From contig NZ_NKFL01000005.1 in NCBI RefSeq assembly GCF_002223055.1, positions 558,001-622,000 of the forward strand: a DNA stretch of 64,000 nucleotides. The letters run 5' to 3'. The stretch comes from Burkholderia sp. HI2500 (GTDB lineage Bacteria; Pseudomonadota; Gammaproteobacteria; Burkholderiales; Burkholderiaceae). Of this stretch, positions 59,382 through 64,000 are shown piece by piece (within the stretch, counting starts at the first letter, position 1; the number at the start of each line of letters is the position of its first letter). The notes beneath the pieces were generated by a model. That model worked only from the letters and a program-made list of their open reading frames with translations. It was not told the DNA's origin and did no database searches. The position numbers and the translations under genes were made by a program.

Positions 59382-61205
59382 ATGACTCTGCCCTCGAAGC
59401 TGCTTCAGAAGCGTCACGCCGCCGTGCGCGGCGCGCGTGCCTTCCCGGTCCGCCGTGCACTCGGCGCCGCGCTGTTTGCCGCCTGGACCCTCACCGCCTT
59501 CCCGGCCCACGCGCAGGATCCGGCATCGGACGACGCGGAGTCGCAGGGCGCGTTCGAGCATGTGATGCCGGACGAGAAAAAGGATCTCCCCGGCGTTCCG
59601 CTGACGAGCCAGATCGTCTACCAGGTGCTCGCCGCCGAGGTCGCGCTGCAGCGTAACCAGCCCGCGCCGGCCTACCAGACCTACCTCGCGCTCGCCCGCG
59701 ACACGCGCGATCCGCGCATGGCGCAGCGTGCGACCGAGATCGCGCTCGGCGCGCAGAGTCCGGCCGACGCGCTGTCCGCCGCGAACCTGTGGCGCCAGTA
59801 CGCACCCGATTCGAATCGCGCATCGCAGGTCGACGCCGCATTGCTGGTGCTCGCCGGCAAGCCGGCCGATGCACAGCCGATGCTCGCGCGCGAGCTGGCC
59901 CGGGCGACCGGCGAGACGCGCGGCCCGGCGATCCTCGCGCTGCAGGCGCTGCTCGTGCGCGGCTCCGACCGCGTCGGCGGCCTCGCGGTGCTGAAGGACA
60001 TGCTGAAGAACGACCTGAACCGGCCCGAAGCCCAGCTCGCGATCGCGCGCCAGCAGCTCGCGGTCGACGACAAGGACGGCGCCGCGCAGTCGCTGAAGCA
60101 GGCGCTGCAGCTCCGCCCCGACTACCTGCCGGCGGCTTTGATGCTGTCGCAGATGGGGCCGGCGGAACGCGCGGCGGGCATCACGTCGTTCGAGAAGTAT
60201 GTTCAGCAGAATCCGAAGTCGCGCGATGCGCGGCTCGCGCTGTCGCAGCTCTATCTCGCCGACGATCGCCTCGACGACGCGCAGAAGCAGTTCGAGACGA
60301 TGCGCAAGCTCGACGCGAAGGATCCGACGCCGCTGATGGCGCTCGCGCTGATCAAGATCCAGCAGAAGAAGCTCGACGAAGCGACCGGCTACCTGAAGCA
60401 GTACGTCCAGCTCGGCGACAAGCAGCCGAATCTCGACGTCGGCCAGGGCTACATCTACCTCGCGCAGATCGCGATCGACCAGAACAACGACGCGCAGGCG
60501 TCGCAGTGGCTCGACAAGGTCGACCAGACGAGCCAGCACTACCTGCCCGCGCAGATCACGCGCGCGCAATTGCTGCAGAAACAGGGCAAGACCGACGAGG
60601 CGCGCAAGGTGCTCGACGACCTGCCGATCACGGATCCGCGCGATGCGGCCGTGGTCGCACGCACCGACGCGTCGATCCTGTTCACCGCGAAGCGCTACCC
60701 GGAAGCCGAGGCACGGCTCGGGCAGGCGGTCCAGGACTTCCCCGACGATCCCGACCTGCGCTACGACTACGCGATGGCGGCCGAAAAGACCGGCCACTAC
60801 ACGACGATGGAAAAGCAGCTGCGCGAGCTGATCCGCACCCAGCCCGACAATCCGCAGGCGTACAACGCACTCGGCTATTCGCTCGCCGACCGCAACCAGC
60901 GGCTCCCCGAAGCCAGCAAGCTGATCGACAAGGCGATGACGCTGGCGCCGAACGACGCGTACATCATGGACAGCCTCGGCTGGGTGAAGTACCGGATGGG
61001 CGATACGGCCGGCGCGGCGAAGGTGCTGCGGCGCGCATACGAACTGCAGCCGAACGCCGAGATCGGCGCGCATCTCGGCGAAGTGCTGTGGAAGAGCGGC
61101 GCGCAGGACGATGCGCGTTCCGCATGGCGTGACGCACAGAAGCTCGAGCCGGACAACGACACGCTCGTGCAGACGCTGAAACGCCTCCAGATCAACGGTC
61201 TCTGA
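59382..61205 (+). CDS. TPR-repeat exported protein
   Basis: A 607-residue protein with a signal peptide (ALGAALFAAWTLTAFPAHAQ) and at least eight TPR-like helical repeats between residues ~60 and 600, including NPQAYNALGYSLADRNQRLPEA and DAYIMDSLGWVKYRMGDTAGA. It is probably a periplasmic or outer-membrane scaffold. It is directly upstream of lolB, and the stop overlaps the lolB start (TGATG), as in many beta-proteobacteria. A TACAAT at 59351-59356 could be its -10. Confidence 0.86.
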   Translation: MTLPSKLLQKRHAAVRGARAFPVRRALGAALFAAWTLTAFPAHAQDPASDDAESQGAFEHVMPDEKKDLPGVPLTSQIVYQVLAAEVALQRNQPAPAYQTYLALARDTRDPRMAQRATEIALGAQSPADALSAANLWRQYAPDSNRASQVDAALLVLAGKPADAQPMLARELARATGETRGPAILALQALLVRGSDRVGGLAVLKDMLKNDLNRPEAQLAIARQQLAVDDKDGAAQSLKQALQLRPDYLPAALMLSQMGPAERAAGITSFEKYVQQNPKSRDARLALSQLYLADDRLDDAQKQFETMRKLDAKDPTPLMALALIKIQQKKLDEATGYLKQYVQLGDKQPNLDVGQGYIYLAQIAIDQNNDAQASQWLDKVDQTSQHYLPAQITRAQLLQKQGKTDEARKVLDDLPITDPRDAAVVARTDASILFTAKRYPEAEARLGQAVQDFPDDPDLRYDYAMAAEKTGHYTTMEKQLRELIRTQPDNPQAYNALGYSLADRNQRLPEASKLIDKAMTLAPNDAYIMDSLGWVKYRMGDTAGAAKVLRRAYELQPNAEIGAHLGEVLWKSGAQDDARSAWRDAQKLEPDNDTLVQTLKRLQINGL

Positions 61206-61825
61206 TGCAGATGTTCCCGACGTTTTCCCTGTCCTTCCGCGCGCAGCGCACGCTGGCCGCAGCCGGCGCGGCACTCGTGCTCGCGGGCTGCGCGAGCACG
61301 CCGCCGTCGGCCAGCGCGCCGACCGGCGCGGCGCTGCAGACCGCCGCCACGCACGCTTACCATGGCCGCTTCGCGGTGCGGTACGACGACCGTCTCGGCA
61401 ATCCGCAGAACGTGTACGGCAACTTCGACTGGCAGGAGCACGGCGACGACGTGTCGCTCGAGCTGCGCAGCCCGCTCGGCCAGACGCTCGCGGTCGTGAA
61501 ATCGACGCCGCGCGCGGCGTCGCTCGAATTGCCGAACCGCCCGACGCAATATGCGCCTGACGTCGGCGACCTGATGCAGAAAACGCTCGGTTTCGAACTG
61601 CCGCTCGCGGGCCTGCGCTACTGGCTGCTGCCGACCGCCGCGCCCGCCACGCCCGCGCAGACGGTGCGCGATCCGGCCGACGGTACGCGCGTCAAGCAGA
61701 TCCGCCAGGACGGCTGGACGATCGACTACCTTGCCTACGCGGATGCCCCGGCCACGGGCGTCAAACGCGTCAACCTCGTGCGCGCGACACCGCCGCTCGA
61801 CATCAAGCTCGTGCTCGATCAGTGA
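61205..61825 (+). CDS. lolB: Outer-membrane lipoprotein receptor LolB
   Basis: A 206-residue lipoprotein: lipobox LAGC with the acylated C29, then a LolB domain ([49 protein letters not shown]). It takes lipoproteins from LolA and inserts them in the outer membrane. It starts one base inside the previous stop and precedes ispE by 25 bases. Confidence 0.92.
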   Translation: MQMFPTFSLSFRAQRTLAAAGAALVLAGCASTPPSASAPTGAALQTAATHAYHGRFAVRYDDRLGNPQNVYGNFDWQEHGDDVSLELRSPLGQTLAVVKSTPRAASLELPNRPTQYAPDVGDLMQKTLGFELPLAGLRYWLLPTAAPATPAQTVRDPADGTRVKQIRQDGWTIDYLAYADAPATGVKRVNLVRATPPLDIKLVLDQ

Positions 61826-61850
61826 GCACTGGCCCAGCCCAGACATACGC

Positions 61851-62732
61851 ATGACCGATTCGACCCGCTCGCTGCGCAACTGCCTTGCGCCCGCGAAACT
61901 CAACCTGTTCCTGCACATCACCGGCCGCCGTCCGAACGGCTATCACGATCTGCAGAGCGTGTTCCAGTTGCTGAACTGGGGTGACACGCTGCACTTCACG
62001 CTCCGCGACGACGGCCGCGTCGCACGCGTCACCGACGTACCCGGCGTGCCCGAGGAAAGCGATCTTGTCGTGCGCGCAGCCAACCTGCTGAAAGCGCATA
62101 CGGGCACCGCGCGCGGTGTCGACATCGAGATCGACAAGTGCCTGCCGATGGGGGCCGGCCTCGGCGGCGGCAGCTCCGACGCGGCGACGACGCTGCTCGC
62201 GCTGAACCGCCTGTGGCAACTCGACCTGCCGCGCGCCGAACTCCAGTCGCTCGCGGTAAAACTCGGCGCCGACGTCCCGTTTTTTATTTTTGGAAAAAAT
62301 GCGTTCGCAGAGGGTATCGGAGAAGAATTAGCTGAGGTACAATTGCCGACTCGCTGGTTCTTGGTTGTAACGCCCCGCGTTCACGTCCCAACCGCTGAAA
62401 TATTTTCAGATGAGTTGTTGACAAGAGATTCGAAGCGCGTCACAATTACGGACTTTCTTGCACAGCAAAGCAGCGACGCGGGATGGCCAGATAGTTTCGG
62501 TCGGAACGATATGCAGCAAGTTGTGACAAGTAAGTACGCGGAAGTTGCGCAGGTGGTCAAATGGTTGTATGATGTGACCCCCGCGAGGATGACCGGCTCC
62601 GGAGCAAGCGTGTTTGCAGCGTTTCGCAGCAAGCATGAGGCAGAAGCGGCGCAAGCCAAGCTGCCCACCGGTTGGAACGGTGCAGTTGCCGAGAGCCTGA
62701 ACGAGCATCCGCTCTTCGCTTTCGCGTCATGA
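61851..62732 (+). CDS. ispE: 4-diphosphocytidyl-2-C-methyl-D-erythritol kinase
   Basis: A 293-residue GHMP kinase: [26 protein letters not shown], the ATP loop [14 protein letters not shown] near residue 100, and [12 protein letters not shown] near the end. It phosphorylates CDP-ME in the MEP isoprenoid pathway. From about 62280 the base composition drops sharply and codons become AT-ending, unlike the first half or its neighbours. The reading frame is intact. Confidence 0.94.
   Translation: MTDSTRSLRNCLAPAKLNLFLHITGRRPNGYHDLQSVFQLLNWGDTLHFTLRDDGRVARVTDVPGVPEESDLVVRAANLLKAHTGTARGVDIEIDKCLPMGAGLGGGSSDAATTLLALNRLWQLDLPRAELQSLAVKLGADVPFFIFGKNAFAEGIGEELAEVQLPTRWFLVVTPRVHVPTAEIFSDELLTRDSKRVTITDFLAQQSSDAGWPDSFGRNDMQQVVTSKYAEVAQVVKWLYDVTPARMTGSGASVFAAFRSKHEAEAAQAKLPTGWNGAVAESLNEHPLFAFAS
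62418..62446 (+). promoter_or_regulatory. Possible promoter inside ispE
   Basis: TTGACA, 17 bases, CACAAT within the AT-rich half of ispE. A perfect -35 and a 4/6 -10 on the coding strand could drive the tRNA and prs. Confidence 0.4.
62545..62573 (+). promoter_or_regulatory. Possible promoter near the end of ispE
   Basis: TTGCGC, 17 bases, TATGAT. The -10 is 5/6. It is about 215 bases upstream of the tRNA-Gln. Confidence 0.4.
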
Positions 62733-62787
62733 AGTTTTACTTTGCCGAACGGCCTACACAAGTTCGGTGAAGTTATCAGTTAAGTGT

Positions 62788-62864
62788 AGGGGAGTCGCCA
62801 AGTTGGTCAAGGCACCGGATTTTGATTCCGGCATGCGAGGGTTCGAGTCCTTCCTCCCCTGCCA
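62788..62864 (+). tRNA. tRNA-Gln (anticodon TTG)
   Basis: Acceptor stem AGGGGAG pairs with CTCCCCT; the anticodon stem CCGGA/TCCGG encloses TTTTGAT, with anticodon TTG at 62822-62824 (reads CAA/CAG). The T loop is GTTCGAG. The genome encodes the CCA end (62862-62864). Confidence 0.97.
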
Positions 62865-62908
62865 AAAATTTTCCCGCATTTCCCGCCTAAGCCCGAAGCA
62901 GGTGCACG

Positions 62909-63865
62909 ATGAGCAGCCATGACGGCCTGATGGTTTTTACTGGCAACGCGAATCCCGCGCTCGCCCAGGAAGTCGTCAATATCCTTGGAATTCCCCTCGG
63001 CAAAGCAATGGTCAGCCGTTTCTCCGACGGCGAGATCCAGGTCGAGATCCAGGAAAACGTGCGTGGCAAGGACGTCTTCGTCCTGCAATCCACGTGCGCA
63101 CCGACGAACGACAACCTGATGGAACTGATGATCATGGTCGATGCGCTCAAGCGCGCATCCGCCGGCCGGATCACTGCAGCCATCCCCTACTTCGGTTACG
63201 CCCGTCAGGATCGCCGCCCGCGTTCGGCGCGCGTCGCGATCTCGGCGAAGGTCGTCGCGAACATGCTGGAAATCGCCGGCGTCGAGCGGATCATCACGAT
63301 GGATCTGCACGCCGACCAGATTCAAGGCTTCTTCGACATCCCGGTCGACAACATCTACGCAACGCCGATCCTGCTGGGTGACCTGCGCAAGCAGAACTAC
63401 CCGGATCTGCTCGTCGTGTCGCCGGACGTCGGCGGCGTGGTGCGTGCCCGGGCACTCGCGAAGCAGCTCAACTGCGATCTCGCGATCATCGACAAGCGTC
63501 GCCCGAAGGCGAACGTCTCCGAAGTGATGAACATCATCGGTGAAGTCGAAGGCCGCACCTGCGTGATCATGGACGACATGGTCGATACGGCAGGCACGCT
63601 CTGCAAGGCTGCTCAAGTGCTGAAAGAGCGCGGCGCGAAGCAGGTCTTCGCCTACGCGACGCACCCGGTGCTGTCGGGTGGCGCAGGCGACCGCATCGCC
63701 GCATCGGCCCTTGACGAGCTGGTCGTCACCGACACGATCCCGCTGTCCGCCGAATCGCTCGGCTGCTCGAAGATCCGTGCACTGACGAGCGCGAGCCTGC
63801 TGGCCGAAACGTTCTCGCGGATCCGCCGCGGCGACTCGGTGATGTCGCTGTTCGCGGAATCCTGA
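62909..63865 (+). CDS. prs: Ribose-phosphate pyrophosphokinase
   Basis: A 318-residue PRPP synthase: the regulatory flexible region [32 protein letters not shown], and the PRPP loop [13 protein letters not shown]. It makes PRPP from ribose-5-phosphate and ATP for nucleotide, His and Trp synthesis. It follows ispE and tRNA-Gln, the usual beta-proteobacterial order. rplY would be expected just past the window. Confidence 0.97.
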   Translation: MSSHDGLMVFTGNANPALAQEVVNILGIPLGKAMVSRFSDGEIQVEIQENVRGKDVFVLQSTCAPTNDNLMELMIMVDALKRASAGRITAAIPYFGYARQDRRPRSARVAISAKVVANMLEIAGVERIITMDLHADQIQGFFDIPVDNIYATPILLGDLRKQNYPDLLVVSPDVGGVVRARALAKQLNCDLAIIDKRRPKANVSEVMNIIGEVEGRTCVIMDDMVDTAGTLCKAAQVLKERGAKQVFAYATHPVLSGGAGDRIAASALDELVVTDTIPLSAESLGCSKIRALTSASLLAETFSRIRRGDSVMSLFAES

Positions 63866-63895
63866 TCGCGAATCGACTGAACAAAGCATGCGCAG

Positions 63896-63921
63896 AAAGC
63901 GAAGCGGCAACGCTTCGCTTT
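63896..63921 (+). terminator. Intrinsic terminator after prs
   Basis: Eleven-base arms AAAGCGAAGCG/CGCTTCGCTTT around GCAA, followed by Ts. Confidence 0.85.
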
Positions 63922-63965
63922 TTGCACAATCGGACGGGATAGACGAAACCCCGGCCGTTTCATCG

Positions 63966-63992
63966 GGGGCCGCAATTTGACGGCCCCGTTTT
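63966..63992 (+). promoter_or_regulatory. Second hairpin with T run at the window edge
   Basis: GGGGCCG/CGGCCCC around an eight-base loop, followed by GTTTT. It may be a back-up terminator for prs or a leader attenuator of the next gene (rplY in other Burkholderia). Confidence 0.4.
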
Positions 63993-64000
63993 ACTGCCTG

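Overview
The window is a high-GC chromosomal segment that reads as Burkholderia, most likely the B. cepacia complex and its largest chromosome. This rests on gene content and gene order: lutABC/lldP, a phasin with phaA and phaB, kdsD-kdsC-lptCAB-rpoN-hpf-ptsN-hprK-rapZ, and lolB-ispE-tRNA-Gln-prs. No database search was possible, so species level is inference. There is no intact mobile element, CRISPR array or prophage. The one mobile trace is a short tnpB relic near 5.3-5.5 kb.

Layout. 0-9 kb holds unlinked metabolic and envelope genes: the end of a D-amino-acid deaminase, a DJ-1/PfpI protein, an MFS exporter with its MarR regulator, an EcsC protein, an esterase, the tnpB relic, a CHRD protein, an orphan terminator that suggests a small RNA, a class II aldolase and a phospholipase-D-type lipoprotein. 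9-14.7 kb is an L-lactate utilisation locus: a divergent FadR-type regulator, lutA-lutC-lutB and a lactate permease. A periplasmic M48 protease follows.

15.8-29.8 kb is the most distinctive region: an aryl-polyene / xanthomonadin-like pigment cluster in two divergent operons. The minus-strand operon has ACP, ketoreductase, a chorismatase of the XanB2/Hyg5 type and a glycosyltransferase. The plus-strand operon has a membrane protein, an acyl-ligase fused to a dehydratase, an LpxL-like acyltransferase, a LolA-like carrier, an MMPL exporter, a polysaccharide deacetylase, a ketosynthase, a chain-length factor and a second dehydratase. Read together, the genes would make hydroxybenzoate from chorismate, activate it, extend it into a polyene on an ACP, then attach it to a sugar/lipid and export it.

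30-34 kb carries phaB, phaA and phasin without phaC, then an AT-rich island and an orphan ParA. 34.9-43.5 kb is rich in DNA maintenance: two DNA glycosylases, ssb and uvrA, with an MFS transporter, an AI-2E-family permease and purU. 43.6-47.8 kb is a minus-strand run (Kef antiporter, apt, LysE, Nudix). 47.9-57.1 kb is the conserved KDO/Lpt/sigma-54/nitrogen-PTS block. 57.3-59.3 kb is mutM-mutY. The window ends with a TPR protein, lolB, ispE, tRNA-Gln(TTG) and prs. The 3' half of ispE is unusually AT-rich and contains promoter-like sequences ahead of the tRNA.
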